Source of the DNA: Bradyrhizobium sp. NP1
GTDB taxonomy: Bacteria > Pseudomonadota > Alphaproteobacteria > Rhizobiales > Xanthobacteraceae
Assembly (NCBI RefSeq): GCF_030378205.1
Contig: NZ_CP127385.1
Location: 1,178,001-1,242,000, forward strand
DNA length: 64,000 nt
Direction of reading: 5' to 3'
Shown here piece by piece: positions 1 through 8,040 of this stretch (positions within the stretch are counted from its first letter, which is position 1; every line of letters starts with the position of its first letter). The notes under the pieces were generated by a model that saw only the letters and a program-made list of their open reading frames with translations, made no database searches and was not told the DNA's origin. A program made the position numbers and the translations under genes.

Positions 1-32
1 TTGGTACACGCGCCATCGTTCTTGCGGGCCAT
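1..32 (-). CDS. 5' end of a gene running out of the window (possible integrase)
   Basis: An ATG at 32-30 on the minus strand opens a frame beginning MARKNDGACT that leaves the window after about ten codons. A GAAGGGA ribosome-binding sequence lies about 9 bases upstream, which supports a real start. The product cannot be identified from ten residues. Its place just beyond the 3' end of a tRNA-Leu gene and next to tandem repeats is where tyrosine-recombinase genes of integrated islands usually lie, so an integrase is an inference from context only. Confidence 0.4.
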   Translation of the reverse strand, partial: MARKNDGACT

Positions 33-89
33 CTGCTCAATTCCCTTCGTTCGGAATAGCGAAAGTCGCCGTGAACGTTTGTTCTCCCG

Positions 90-112
90 ATACCAACAAA
101 AATACCAACAAA
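90..112. repeat. Tandem direct repeat ATACCAACAAA x2
   Basis: ATACCAACAAA occurs at 90-100 and again at 102-112, a 12-bp period. It lies between the partial leftward gene and the tRNA-Leu 3' end. Such short repeats beside an integrase gene can be arm-type recombinase sites; that role is inferred. Confidence 0.55.
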
Positions 113-244
113 TCGGACGGCTGGGATCGGATGAGAACAAACGGTGACGAACACCGATGTACGCGGAAGGGCCTATTTTTCAAGGGTTTCCGAGCACGGC
201 GCGGACGGTTGCGGACGCTTTGGAACGGGCTTGAACAGCCTAGT

Positions 245-329
245 TGGTGCCCCTGGCCGGAATCGAACCAGCACTCCTTGCGGAACTCGATTTTGAGTCG
301 AGCGCGTCTACCAGTTCCGCCACAGGGGC
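245..329 (-). tRNA. tRNA-Leu (anticodon CAA)
   Basis: Read on the minus strand this is an 85-nt tRNA. The acceptor stem GCCCCTG pairs with CAGGGGC, followed by discriminator A and an encoded CCA end. The anticodon arm is CTCGA-CTCAAAA-TCGAG, giving anticodon CAA. A long variable arm and the T arm GGTTCGATTCC are visible. Length and the class II variable arm fit leucine. The 3' end faces the repeats and the partial gene at the left edge, so this tRNA may be the attachment site of an integrated element to the left. Confidence 0.95.
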
Positions 330-484
330 CTCCGGAGGCCGCCCGAAGGCACCCGCGAAGCCGGCGGAATATAGCCGGCGGCGCTTCCGGGTCAACCCGC
401 GGGCATTTGATCGGACCTCGCCTCGACAGGCCGCCCACAGGGGGATAGGAGGCGTATAACCCGCTGTCTGACCGGAGAGAGCCT

Positions 485-1024
485 GTGACGCTGGATGCGA
501 CCGCAAACCCCGCTTCGGGCCACCTCGCCGCGGCGCCTGCGCAGAGCGCCGCGCTCGCGGTCATGGCGATCGCGGCGGCGGCGCTCGCCGGTGCCTGGTT
601 CTTCCAGCTCGTGATCGAGCTTGTGCCCTGTCCGCTCTGCCTCGAGCAGCGCTATGCCTATTATTTCGCGGTGCCTTTCGCCGCCATCCTGGCGTTTGCG
701 GCGGCCCGCGGCGCGCCGCGGCCGGTGCTGCTGGCAGGCCTCGCCATCCTGGTGCTGGCGGCGCTCGCCAATGCCGCGCTCGGCACCTATCACGCCGGCG
801 TCGAGTGGAAGTTCTGGCAGGGGCCGACCGACTGCTCGGGCCCGGTCGGCAATCTCGGCAGCGCCGGCGATCTGCTCTCGCGCCTCGACACGGTCAAGGT
901 GGTGCGCTGCGACGAGGTGCAGTGGCGCTTCCTCGGGCTGTCGCTCGCCGGCTACAACGTGCTGGTCTCGCTGCTGATGGCCGCGATCGCGGCGCTCGGC
1001 TTCGTGCGCACCGCGAAAGCCTGA
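485..1024 (+). CDS. dsbB: Disulfide bond formation protein B
   Basis: This 179-residue inner-membrane protein should reoxidise periplasmic DsbA and pass electrons to quinone. It has the first redox pair C49-P-L-C52 inside CPLCLEQR and a second periplasmic pair, C117 and C142. Four hydrophobic segments are visible, matching the DsbB fold. The start is a GTG at 485 preceded by GGAGAG; no upstream ATG in frame fits better. It stands alone between the tRNA and a PAP2 gene. A DsbA-like protein (8041-8712) and a TlpA protein (58947-59630) elsewhere in the window work in the same periplasmic thiol chemistry. The identification is firm. Confidence 0.93.
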   Translation: MTLDATANPASGHLAAAPAQSAALAVMAIAAAALAGAWFFQLVIELVPCPLCLEQRYAYYFAVPFAAILAFAAARGAPRPVLLAGLAILVLAALANAALGTYHAGVEWKFWQGPTDCSGPVGNLGSAGDLLSRLDTVKVVRCDEVQWRFLGLSLAGYNVLVSLLMAAIAALGFVRTAKA

Positions 1025-1226
1025 AGCACGATCTCCAGGGAACGCGCAGCTTCGCTCGCCCGAATCCCTGGCCGGGCATTTTTTTGCCACGGTTCGAAGC
1101 GCTGATCTAAGTCCGCCTGCGTACAGGTCCGTCGCCATCGGCTCAAGCCGCCCAGGAGGCCCGATAGCCCTTTCGAAATTGCACGGGCGACCCCGGCACC
1201 TCTCTGAGAATTTTGAAGCGCTGCCC

Positions 1227-1952
1227 ATGAAGGACTATCTGCTGGGACTGGATCTATCGATCTATCGCGCACTGAACGATTTTTGTGGCTGGAACGCCGT
1301 CCTTGACCGACTCGCGGTGCACGGTTCATCGATCGGCGGCGCCCTTTTCATGGGAATCATCGGGGCACTGTGGTTTTCGCCCGACAAGGAGGCGACCCAT
1401 CGGCGTCAGACCATCATCATCATGCTGTTGGCCGTCGCGTTGTCGCTGATCCTCAATCGCGCCCTGTCCACCATGATGCCATTTCGCTATCGGCCCATGT
1501 ACAGCGTGGGAGCCCATGCGCCGAGCTTCGAGTGGCATGCAGACCAGGAGAACTGGAGCAGCTTCCCGAGCGATAACGCCACCTATCTTTTTGCAATCGC
1601 TGCCGGGTTCTGGCTCATATCCCGGTGGGCCGGTCTGCTCTTTGCTGCGTTTGCAACCTACATAGCCGCATCGCGCGTCTTCCTTGGAATACATTTTCCG
1701 AGCGACGTGCTGGTCGGCGCGATCATCGGCATAGCGACGAGCATCGCGGTCAATCGCGAAGTCGTCAGGCAGGTCGTCGCGGGACGCCTTCTCGCGCTCG
1801 AGCCGCGATATCGCGCCCGGTTTTACTGCTTGTTGTTCATCGCACTCGCGGAAGTATCGGGCGGATTCCCGACGACAAGGCACATAGGCGTCGCCATCGT
1901 TCATCTGTTCGTGCCTTATGATGCAACCAGGGCGCATGGAAATCCGTCATGA
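1227..1952 (+). CDS. PAP2-family membrane phosphatase
   Basis: The 241-residue product is a multi-pass membrane protein of the PAP2/BcrC phosphatase family, which removes phosphate from lipid pyrophosphates or phosphatidic acid. The arginine-containing first motif lies around NRALSTMMPFRYRP, the second motif is FPSDNA in place of the usual PSGH, and the third is SRVFLGIHFPSD, the SRx5HxxxD signature with catalytic His. The ATG at 1227 is chosen because the family begins just before the first helix. A TTG 48 bases upstream is possible but would add an unusual charged leader. Whether the substrate is undecaprenyl pyrophosphate cannot be said. Confidence 0.85.
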   Translation: MKDYLLGLDLSIYRALNDFCGWNAVLDRLAVHGSSIGGALFMGIIGALWFSPDKEATHRRQTIIIMLLAVALSLILNRALSTMMPFRYRPMYSVGAHAPSFEWHADQENWSSFPSDNATYLFAIAAGFWLISRWAGLLFAAFATYIAASRVFLGIHFPSDVLVGAIIGIATSIAVNREVVRQVVAGRLLALEPRYRARFYCLLFIALAEVSGGFPTTRHIGVAIVHLFVPYDATRAHGNPS

Positions 1953-1975
1953 TCGGCCGCGCCTGATCGTCCAGC

Positions 1976-3061
1976 CTAATCGTCGACGTCATCCTGCGGC
2001 CGTCCGAACAGGTGGACGATGCCAGGGGTCGCGATCGTGACGAACACGAAGCGCGCAAGGTGGTGCGCGCCGACGAAGATAGGGTCGATGTGCAACGTCA
2101 GCGCCAGCGCCAGCATGGCGTCCATTGCGCCGGGCGCGAAGGCGACGATGATGTCGGCAAGCCGCACATGGGTGGTGAGGTAGATCATCGCGACGAAGAT
2201 CGCCGAGATCATGATGGCGATGGCGAAGGAGCCGAGCCCGGCGGTGACGTGGCCGAGCAGCGTGCTGGCCCGCATCCGGGCAAAGCGGGTGCCGATCAGC
2301 GCGCCGATGCCGACCAGGGCTGCGCCGCGCATCCAGTTCGGTAGGCCGCCTTCGACGTAACCCGTGCCGTGCAGCACGCTGGAGGCGATCATCGCGCCGA
2401 ACATCCAGCTCGCCGGAAACTTGACCAGCCGCAGCAGCAGCGACACGGCGAGTGATGCCACGATCAGCGCGGCGAGCTCGAGCGGCGAGGCGGTCGTGGT
2501 GACAAGCGCCGGCGCCGACGGTGTGGCGAGGCCCATGACCGCGAGCATCAGCGGCAGCGCGGCGGTCAGGATGATGACGCGGATGGTCTGCACCACGGCG
2601 ATCGCCGGCACGTCGGCGCCACGCTCGGCGGCGAGGATGGTGATCTGCGACAGCGCGCCGGGACTCGCCGCAAGGAAGGCCGAGGTGCGGTCCCACTGAT
2701 GGAAGCGCTGCAGATAGAAGCTCGAACCGAAGGTCGAGCAGAACGTCGCGAGCGCTAGCAGGCCGATGGTGACGGGATAGGCGCTGACATGCTGGATCAG
2801 CTGCCGCGAGGCTAGCGACCCCAGAGAAATGCCGAGCAGCACCAGCACGGATTGCGTCATCACCGGCGGCACCGCGAGCGGTCGCCCCGCAAGCGCGGCG
2901 ATGCCGACCGCGACCATGGCGCCGGAGATCAGTCCGCCGGGAAGATCTGCCCAAAGAAACAGCAGGCCGCCGGCGGCGCCGATGACCACCGTTTCGAGTG
3001 CGCTGAAGATCCTGGCCGGGCTTGGAAGGGCTGGCGCCATCGATACGGGGCTTTGAGGCAC
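1976..3061 (-). CDS. AbrB-family (PF05145-type) membrane protein
   Basis: This 361-residue polytopic membrane protein matches the AbrB/putative ammonia monooxygenase family. That family is a duplicated membrane domain with glycine-rich LPGGLISGAMVA-like motifs near residues 40-52 and a matching half after about residue 190. Family members are integral membrane proteins of uncertain function; the 'ammonia monooxygenase' label is historical. The start given is GTG at 3061. An ATG at 3040 would remove seven residues, and neither has a clear Shine-Dalgarno sequence. It is convergent with the PAP2 gene, 23 bp apart. A transport role is inferred from topology. Confidence 0.8.
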   Translation of the reverse strand: MPQSPVSMAPALPSPARIFSALETVVIGAAGGLLFLWADLPGGLISGAMVAVGIAALAGRPLAVPPVMTQSVLVLLGISLGSLASRQLIQHVSAYPVTIGLLALATFCSTFGSSFYLQRFHQWDRTSAFLAASPGALSQITILAAERGADVPAIAVVQTIRVIILTAALPLMLAVMGLATPSAPALVTTTASPLELAALIVASLAVSLLLRLVKFPASWMFGAMIASSVLHGTGYVEGGLPNWMRGAALVGIGALIGTRFARMRASTLLGHVTAGLGSFAIAIMISAIFVAMIYLTTHVRLADIIVAFAPGAMDAMLALALTLHIDPIFVGAHHLARFVFVTIATPGIVHLFGRPQDDVDD

Positions 3062-3175
3062 GGCGCGTTATGGCAAATCCGGCAGGCCGGCACAAATGCT
3101 CTTATGCGATGCAGCATTGCGCGCGTTCGCCCGCCGATGCAGAACACCGCGACGCGCGCCGACACAAAAGCTCAC

Positions 3176-3238
3176 AAAAAAGGGGTGGAGACCACCGGGG
3201 GATCCCCACCCTCGATCCTGCCCCGGGGGCGGGGCAGG
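3176..3238 (-). terminator. Double hairpin terminator after the psiF-like gene
   Basis: Leftward from the stop codon at 3255 there is an 8-bp perfect stem, CCTGCCCC (3217-3224) with GGGGCAGG (3231-3238). A second hairpin follows, GGTGG/CCACC (3184-3196), and then six T on the minus strand (3176-3181). The second hairpin plus T run is a standard intrinsic terminator. Confidence 0.7.
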
Positions 3239-3254
3239 GCGGCGGTGCTGGTGA

Positions 3255-3527
3255 CTACTTCGCCTTTTCGGCGCCACCCGCGGCGGCGCCGGACTTGGCT
3301 TCCTTCATGCATTCGCGACGGAATTTCTTGCGCTCCTTGCCCTTCAGACCCTTGTCGTCGGCCTGCTTCGAGCAATCGAGCGACGCGGCAGAGCGCGGCT
3401 TTTCCATCTTCTTTTCGGTGGAGGCGGGGGCGGCCGCCGGCGCGGTCGACTGCGCATAGGCCGAGCCGACCAGCAGGAGGGAGGCAAAAGCGGCGGCGGC
3501 GGCCGTACGGGAGAGAATGGTCATCAT
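3255..3527 (-). CDS. PsiF-repeat secreted protein
   Basis: The protein of about 90 residues has a signal peptide (MMTILSRTAAAAAFASLLLV, cut near AYA-Q), an alanine/proline linker, and one PsiF-type repeat with two cysteines around LDCSKQADDK and FRRECMKEAK. PsiF proteins are small periplasmic proteins first seen as phosphate-starvation-inducible in E. coli; their activity is unknown. Adjacent ATG codons at 3527 and 3524 are preceded by AAGGTG, so the start is fixed to within one codon. The much longer open frame upstream is not coding by this evidence. It is divergent from another small secreted protein at 3705. Confidence 0.75.
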   Translation of the reverse strand: MMTILSRTAAAAAFASLLLVGSAYAQSTAPAAAPASTEKKMEKPRSAASLDCSKQADDKGLKGKERKKFRRECMKEAKSGAAAGGAEKAK

Positions 3528-3704
3528 GGAGGCACCTTGAACAATTGAAAGAGGCGCAAAGTCGGCCTGCGATGCTGAACCGTGGATGAATAAAGCGTTT
3601 CGGCGCGCAGGATATTTTCGCAAGCCCGATTGCGGCACTCCGTTGTCATGGCCTTGCGGCGCGCTAGGATGGGAACCCCACCTACGCCCTCCAGGGAGAG
3701 CAAG

Positions 3705-4181
3705 ATGTCTGTTCAATCAAAATTATTGTGCGCCATTGCGTTGTCGGGCTTTGCCGCCTTTGCGGCCACGGCGCCGGCGCACGCCCTGACCACGCAGGAA
3801 TGCAGTGCCAAATATCAGGAAGCCAAGAAGGCCGGCACGCTCAGCGGTCAGAAGTGGAATGATTTCCGCAAGGCGCAATGCGGCGCGGACGCAACGCCTG
3901 CCGCAGCTCCCGCCGCCGCCGCGCCCGCGCCGGCGGCGCCGAAGGAGGCCAAGAAGGAGGCCGCGCCGGCCGCAGCTCCCGCCATGCCTAGCGGTCCCGC
4001 CGTCTTCCCGAACGCGGTTGATTCGAAATACGCCAAGGAGTCCGCAGGCAAGGCGCGCATGCACACCTGCGTCGACCAGTACAACGCCAACAAGGCCACC
4101 GGCGGCAATGGCGGCCTGAAGTGGATCGAGAAGGGCGGCGGCTACTACAGCGAGTGCAACAAGCGGCTGAAGGGCGCCTGA
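3705..4181 (+). CDS. Secreted Ala/Pro-rich protein with two Cys-paired segments
   Basis: The product of 158 residues starts at an ATG after a good GGAGAG site. It has a signal peptide ending near AHA-L and a first cysteine-bounded segment (ECSAKYQEAK to KAQC). An alanine/proline/lysine-rich linker of about 45 residues follows, then a second segment with cysteines in MHTCVDQYNA and YYSECNKRLK. The Cys-Lys pattern resembles a loose PsiF repeat, and its divergent neighbour is a PsiF protein. This looks like a Bradyrhizobium-type periplasmic protein of unknown function. No catalytic motif is visible. Confidence 0.7.
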   Translation: MSVQSKLLCAIALSGFAAFAATAPAHALTTQECSAKYQEAKKAGTLSGQKWNDFRKAQCGADATPAAAPAAAAPAPAAPKEAKKEAAPAAAPAMPSGPAVFPNAVDSKYAKESAGKARMHTCVDQYNANKATGGNGGLKWIEKGGGYYSECNKRLKGA

Positions 4182-4196
4182 TCCCGGCTTGATGGG

Positions 4197-4227
4197 GCGG
4201 CCGCGCGCTTTCAAGCGGTGCGGCCGC
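4197..4227 (+). terminator. Strong GC hairpin after the secreted-protein gene
   Basis: GCGGCCGC at 4197-4204 pairs with GCGGCCGC at 4220-4227, with an inner CGCTT/AAGCG stem. It lies 16 bp after the stop at 4181. There is no T run, so it may be a Rho-assisted terminator or a 3'-end stabiliser. Confidence 0.45.
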
Positions 4228-4315
4228 TCCCGAGTGATCCTTGCCAGCCTTGCTCGATCGCTAATGCGCGATGAGATCAGGTTGAATCGTCATCGCGCTT
4301 TAGGTTCTTGATTGA

Positions 4316-4387
4316 GCATGATCTCCGCGCAAACGCGTTCCGCGTTTGTCGCGAGGGAAAACCGCTACACACTTTTCCGGATCATGC
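4316..4387. repeat. GCATGATC-bounded dispersed repeat, copy 1
   Basis: This 72-bp element is bounded by GCATGATC and GATCATGC, with an internal GCAAACGCG/CGCGTTTG palindrome. A close copy is at 11654-11727. The same type is familiar as an abundant intergenic repeat in Bradyrhizobium and Rhodopseudomonas. It ends just beyond the 3' end of the TetR gene. Confidence 0.75.
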
Positions 4388-4388
4388 T

Positions 4389-4943
4389 CTAGTCCTGCTC
4401 GATCAGTTTTTCCGCGGAGCGCGCGATCAGTTGCGCGCGCCTGCGCTGGCCGCGTTCGAGGAACAGCAGGCTCTGGCCGAAGATGAAGCAGTAGAACAGG
4501 AACGCCTGCGCGTCCGCCTCGTCTGTCGCAAGCCCGCTGGCGCGATAGAGCTGGGCGACATTCTTCAGCCGCGCCGCGTCGACGACGGCCACCGCATGCG
4601 CCGCCGTCTCGTCCGAACGCGCCCATTGCCGGATCGCAAGCTCGATCGCCATGCCCTCGGTATTCATCCGCTCCGAGTAGAGCTTGATCAGCGATTTCAG
4701 TCGCTCGCGGGCGCTGATGCCCTCGAGGCTCGCCTGCTGCTCGATCGCGGCGATCCGCCCCGAAGTCCAGGCCTGCAGCATCGCCTGCAGCAGCGCAGCG
4801 CGGTCGCGGAAGCGCCGGTAGAAGCCGCCCTTGGTGACGCCCAGATTCTTGGCGAGCACCTCGACCCGCACGCCCTCGACGCCCGCCCGTGCCAGTTCTG
4901 CAAACCCGGCCTCGATCCAGGCGTCGCCCCTGCCGTCGCTCAT
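4389..4943 (-). CDS. TetR/AcrR-family transcriptional regulator
   Basis: The 184-residue protein has an N-terminal helix-turn-helix of the TetR type (LAKNLGVTKGGFYRRFRDR, about residues 30-48) and a C-terminal all-helical ligand domain rich in aromatic residues. TetR proteins usually repress an adjacent divergent gene and release DNA on binding a small ligand. The divergent neighbour is a thioesterase pair, and two matching palindromes lie between the two starts (4960-5010). The start ATG at 4943 is preceded on its strand by GCGGGGAAGCG. An acyl-CoA or fatty-acid-like ligand is a guess from the neighbours. Confidence 0.88.
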   Translation of the reverse strand: MSDGRGDAWIEAGFAELARAGVEGVRVEVLAKNLGVTKGGFYRRFRDRAALLQAMLQAWTSGRIAAIEQQASLEGISARERLKSLIKLYSERMNTEGMAIELAIRQWARSDETAAHAVAVVDAARLKNVAQLYRASGLATDEADAQAFLFYCFIFGQSLLFLERGQRRRAQLIARSAEKLIEQD

Positions 4944-4959
4944 GATTCGCTTCCCCGCT

Positions 4960-5010
4960 GATACGGTACCGTATTGCTAGCCTGCCGGCACTGTGATACG
5001 CTACCGTATC
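4960..5010. promoter_or_regulatory. Two TetR-type operators between divergent genes
   Basis: A perfect 14-bp palindrome ATACGGTACCGTAT lies at 4961-4974. A second site, GATACGCTACCGTATC, lies at 4995-5010, with 6-bp perfect arms. Both fit one consensus, GATACGGTACCGTATC, centred 35 bp apart. They lie between the TetR start (4943) and the thioesterase start (5075), so autorepression together with control of the thioesterases is the simple reading. Confidence 0.75.
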
Positions 5011-5074
5011 AAAGGCGATGGAACAGAAGCGAGACGGAACAGAAGCGGGACGGATCAAAAGCAGGGAGCGGTCG

Positions 5075-5506
5075 ATGACGTCGGAAGCGACCTATCGCGG
5101 CACGGTCTATCCGTGGCAATGCGACCATATCGGGCACATGAACGTCATGTGGTATGTCGGCAAGTTCGATGAGGCGAGCTGGAATTTCCTCGCCCGCATC
5201 AAGCTGACCCCGGGCTATCTGCGCGCGCAGGGGCGCGGGCTCGCCGGCCTGCAGCAGAACATCACCTACCGGCGCGAACTGCTCGCCGGCGACGTCGTCG
5301 AGATCAGCAGCACCCTGCGCGAGATCCGCGACAAGACGGTCCGCTTCGTGCACGAAATGCGAAACGCCGAAACCGGCGAGGTCGCGGCGACCTGCGAGCT
5401 CACCGCCGTCTACATGGATCGTCACGTGCGAAAGGCGGCGTCATTCCCGGCCGAGATTCGAGAGGCGGCGATGGCCGCGCTCGCCACCGTCGAACCGGTG
5501 GCCTGA
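5075..5506 (+). CDS. Acyl-CoA thioesterase, 4HBT family
   Basis: This 143-residue hot-dog-fold protein should hydrolyse acyl-CoA thioesters. The 4-hydroxybenzoyl-CoA thioesterase signature is at the N-terminus: the run WQCDHIGHMNVMWYVGKFDE contains the catalytic Asp of the D-x-x-G-H-M-N motif. ATG 5075, after GGGAGCGG, is preferred over an ATG at 5018, which would add 19 charged residues and run closer to the operators. A second thioesterase begins 6 bp downstream, so the two are probably one transcript under the divergent TetR regulator. Confidence 0.85.
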   Translation: MTSEATYRGTVYPWQCDHIGHMNVMWYVGKFDEASWNFLARIKLTPGYLRAQGRGLAGLQQNITYRRELLAGDVVEISSTLREIRDKTVRFVHEMRNAETGEVAATCELTAVYMDRHVRKAASFPAEIREAAMAALATVEPVA

Positions 5507-5512
5507 AGCATC

Positions 5513-5971
5513 ATGCCTCGGTTCGAGCCAAAAAACCCCGATTACCGCGCCGTTGCGACCGCGACCTTCGGACGTCAGCAGGCGATGCGTTCGTTCGGCA
5601 TCTCGATCGCCCACCTGGAGCCCGGCGAGATCGACCTCACGATGCCCTATTCGGCGGACTTCACCCAGCAGAACGGCTTCGTGCATGCCGGCGTCATCAC
5701 CGCGGCGCTCGATACCGCCTGCGGCATCGCGGCCTTCAGCCTGATGCCCGATGGCGCCGACATCCTCACCGTGGAGTTCAAGACCAACCTCTTGGCGCCG
5801 GCGAAGGGCGAGCGGTTCATCTTCCGCGGCGCGGTCGTGAAGCCGGGGCGAACGCTGACGGTGTGCGAGGCGCGTGCCTATGCCGTGAGCGGCAGCGGCG
5901 AAAGCCTGATCGCGACCATGACCGGCACGCTGATGGCGATGCTGCCGCGAAATGGGTCGGCGGCGGCCTGA
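5513..5971 (+). CDS. PaaI-family thioesterase
   Basis: The 152-residue protein has the hot-dog fold of the PaaI group, with the typical segment QNGFVHAGVITAALDTACG (residues about 51-69) and a conserved EFKTNLLAPAKGE strand. PaaI enzymes hydrolyse hydroxyphenylacetyl-CoA or other acyl-CoAs, often as housekeeping release of trapped CoA. It starts 6 bp after the preceding thioesterase, so the pair is very likely co-transcribed. Substrate cannot be read from the sequence. Confidence 0.85.
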   Translation: MPRFEPKNPDYRAVATATFGRQQAMRSFGISIAHLEPGEIDLTMPYSADFTQQNGFVHAGVITAALDTACGIAAFSLMPDGADILTVEFKTNLLAPAKGERFIFRGAVVKPGRTLTVCEARAYAVSGSGESLIATMTGTLMAMLPRNGSAAA

Positions 5972-6039
5972 AGAGGCGGACATTGACAAGCGCCGTGCGG
6001 AGTACCCTGATTGGGCGGCTTTCGCGCGGAGATCGATCC

Positions 6040-6426
6040 ATGATCGCAAGCCTCAGCCTGATCCTGCTTTGCCAGCTGATCGGCGAAGTCATCGTGCGCG
6101 GCCTCAACTGGCCGATGCCGGGCCCGGTGCTCGGGCTGATGTTTCTGCTGTTGCTGCTGCTGGCGCGCGATCGGTTCGCCCTCCTCGCGAGCGGCCCGCT
6201 GCGGGACGGTGGCGTCGAAAATGCCAGCCGGGTGCTGCTCGCGAACCTGTCGCTGATGTTCGTCCCGGCCGGTGTCGGCGTCGTGCAGAAGCTCGATCTG
6301 CTCGCCGAGCACGGCATCGCGATCATCGTCATTCTCGCGCTGTCGGTTGTCATCACCCTGCTCGCCACCGTCGCGACGTTCCTGCTCGTGAGCAGGTTCA
6401 TGAGCGGCGGGGAGGGGGCGTCGTGA
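6040..6426 (+). CDS. lrgA: LrgA/CidA-family membrane protein
   Basis: The 128-residue protein has four transmembrane segments and the LrgA/CidA family motif around NWPMPGPVLGLMFLLLLLL (residues about 22-40). The family is holin-like; with LrgB it affects murein hydrolase activity and export of small metabolites. ATG 6040 begins just before the first helix; the long upstream frame overlaps the thioesterase gene and is not used. The stop overlaps the lrgB start by 4 bp (GTGA), a clear two-gene operon. Function in alphaproteobacteria is little studied. Confidence 0.85.
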   Translation: MIASLSLILLCQLIGEVIVRGLNWPMPGPVLGLMFLLLLLLARDRFALLASGPLRDGGVENASRVLLANLSLMFVPAGVGVVQKLDLLAEHGIAIIVILALSVVITLLATVATFLLVSRFMSGGEGAS

Positions 6427-7145
6427 ACGAAAACCCGTTCTCGCTCTGGGTCTATCTCGCGCAGTCGCCGCTGCTCTGGCTCACGGTGACGCTGTCGGTC
6501 TATGCGGTGGCCGATGCGGTGTCGCTGGCGACCCGGCGCCATCCGCTCGCCAATCCGGTGCTGCACTCGATCTGGATCATCGGCGCGTTCCTGCTTGTGA
6601 CCGGAACGTCCTACACCACCTATTTCAGCGGCGCGCAGTTCGTGCACTTCCTGCTTGGCCCTGCGACGGTCGCGCTGGCCGTGCCGCTCTACGAGAACCG
6701 CAAGGTGGTGGCGGCCGCGATCCTGCCGATGCTGGTGGCGCTCGTCGTCGGTTCGGTCGCCGCGATCGTCTCCGTGGTGGCGCTGGCCGAAATCGCGGGC
6801 CTGCCGCGCGTGGTGATCCTGTCGCTGGCGCCGAAATCGGTCACCGCCGGCGTCGCCATGGGCATCAGCGAATCCCTCCATGCCGATCCCTCGCTGACCG
6901 CGGTCTCCACGGTGCTCACCGGCATCATGGGCGCGATCATCGTCACGCCCCTGATGAACCGCGCCGGAATCAACGATTTCAGGGCGCGCGGCTTTGCGGT
7001 CGGGATCGCCGCCCACGGCATCGGCACCGCCCGGGCGTTTCAGGTCGACGCGGTCGCCGGCGTGTTTTCCGGCATCGCGATGGGCCTCAACGCGCTGGTG
7101 ACGTCACTTTTGGTGCCGCTCGCGGTCACGCTGCTGATTCGCTGA
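6423..7145 (+). CDS. lrgB: LrgB family membrane protein
   Basis: The 240-residue polytopic protein matches LrgB/YohK. It has the typical FLLGPATVALAVPLYENR stretch (residues about 78-95) and the late motif GIAAHGIGTARAF. It starts at GTG 6423 overlapping the lrgA stop, so translation is coupled. LrgA and LrgB act together in the cytoplasmic membrane; glycolate/pyruvate export (plant plastid and bacterial homologues) and control of autolysis are the known roles. Which applies here is open. Confidence 0.88.
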   Translation: MNENPFSLWVYLAQSPLLWLTVTLSVYAVADAVSLATRRHPLANPVLHSIWIIGAFLLVTGTSYTTYFSGAQFVHFLLGPATVALAVPLYENRKVVAAAILPMLVALVVGSVAAIVSVVALAEIAGLPRVVILSLAPKSVTAGVAMGISESLHADPSLTAVSTVLTGIMGAIIVTPLMNRAGINDFRARGFAVGIAAHGIGTARAFQVDAVAGVFSGIAMGLNALVTSLLVPLAVTLLIR

Positions 7146-7203
7146 TCCCCGCTGCAGTGCGGCCCTGTGCTCCCGGCATGGCGCGGAAGAGAAAATTCTT
7201 CTA

Positions 7204-8022
7204 GTGTCCCGCTGCAAAATAGAGCAATCCGGTTTGATCCTCTCCGCAACACAAAACATCCTGGGACTGGCTTCCGGCGCGCTGGTCGGGTTCTCGCTCG
7301 GCCTCGTCGGCGGCGGCGGCTCCATCCTGGCGGTGCCGCTGATGGTCTATGTCGTCGGCGTGCCGGAGCCGCATGTCGCGATCGGCACCAGCGCGATCGC
7401 GGTCGCGGCCAATGCCGCCCTCAATCTCTCCAACCATGCGCGCGGCGGCACGGTGATCTGGTCCTGCGCGCTGGTGTTCGCGGCGGCCGGCATCCTCGGG
7501 GCCTTCTGCGGCTCGATCCTCGGCAAGATGCTCGAGGGCCAGAAGCTGCTCGCGCTGTTCGCGCTGGTGATGCTGGTGATCGCGCTGCTGATGCTGAAGA
7601 CGCGCGCGCGGACCGGCGCGCCCGACGTCAAGATGAGCCTCGCCAATTTGCCCGCGCTGGCCGGCCTGGGGCTTGCCACCGGCACCATGTCGGGCTTTTT
7701 CGGCATCGGCGGCGGCTTCCTGATCGTGCCGGCGCTGATGCTGGCGACCGGCATGCCGATCATGAATGCGGTCTCCTCTTCGCTGGTGGCGGTGACGGCC
7801 TTCGGCCTGACCACGGCGGCGAGCTATGCCTGGTCGGGGCTGGTGTCCTGGGGCCTGGCGGCGCTATTCATCGCCGGCGGCATCGGTGGCGGCCTCGCCG
7901 GCACCCGCTCGGCGCGCTATCTGTCGGAGCGGCGCGGCGCGCTGAACGTCGTCTTTGCTGCTGTCATCATCGCAGTGGCGGTCTATATGTTGCTGCGTAA
8001 CATTTCGCTGCCCGGATCGTAG
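7204..8022 (+). CDS. TSUP (TauE/SafE) family permease
   Basis: This 272-residue protein has about eight transmembrane segments and the duplicated glycine-rich TSUP motif: GFSLGLVGGGGSILAVPLM near residue 29 and SGFFGIGGGFLIVPALM near residue 162. TSUP proteins move sulfite, sulfonates or other sulfur-containing anions. The GTG at 7204 is the start of the open frame; a start nearer the first helix is possible. It is the first of three TSUP genes in the window (also 24455-25213 and 32026-32802), and it lies 18 bp upstream of a DsbA-like gene, perhaps as an operon. Confidence 0.85.
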   Translation: MSRCKIEQSGLILSATQNILGLASGALVGFSLGLVGGGGSILAVPLMVYVVGVPEPHVAIGTSAIAVAANAALNLSNHARGGTVIWSCALVFAAAGILGAFCGSILGKMLEGQKLLALFALVMLVIALLMLKTRARTGAPDVKMSLANLPALAGLGLATGTMSGFFGIGGGFLIVPALMLATGMPIMNAVSSSLVAVTAFGLTTAASYAWSGLVSWGLAALFIAGGIGGGLAGTRSARYLSERRGALNVVFAAVIIAVAVYMLLRNISLPGS

Positions 8023-8040
8023 AGGCAGGAGAGGGTCTTT

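Noticed and set aside
5817..7016. Long minus-strand frame across lrgAB
   Set aside because: It is antisense to two overlapping genes with clear LrgA and LrgB motifs; composition is His/Arg/Asp-rich noise.
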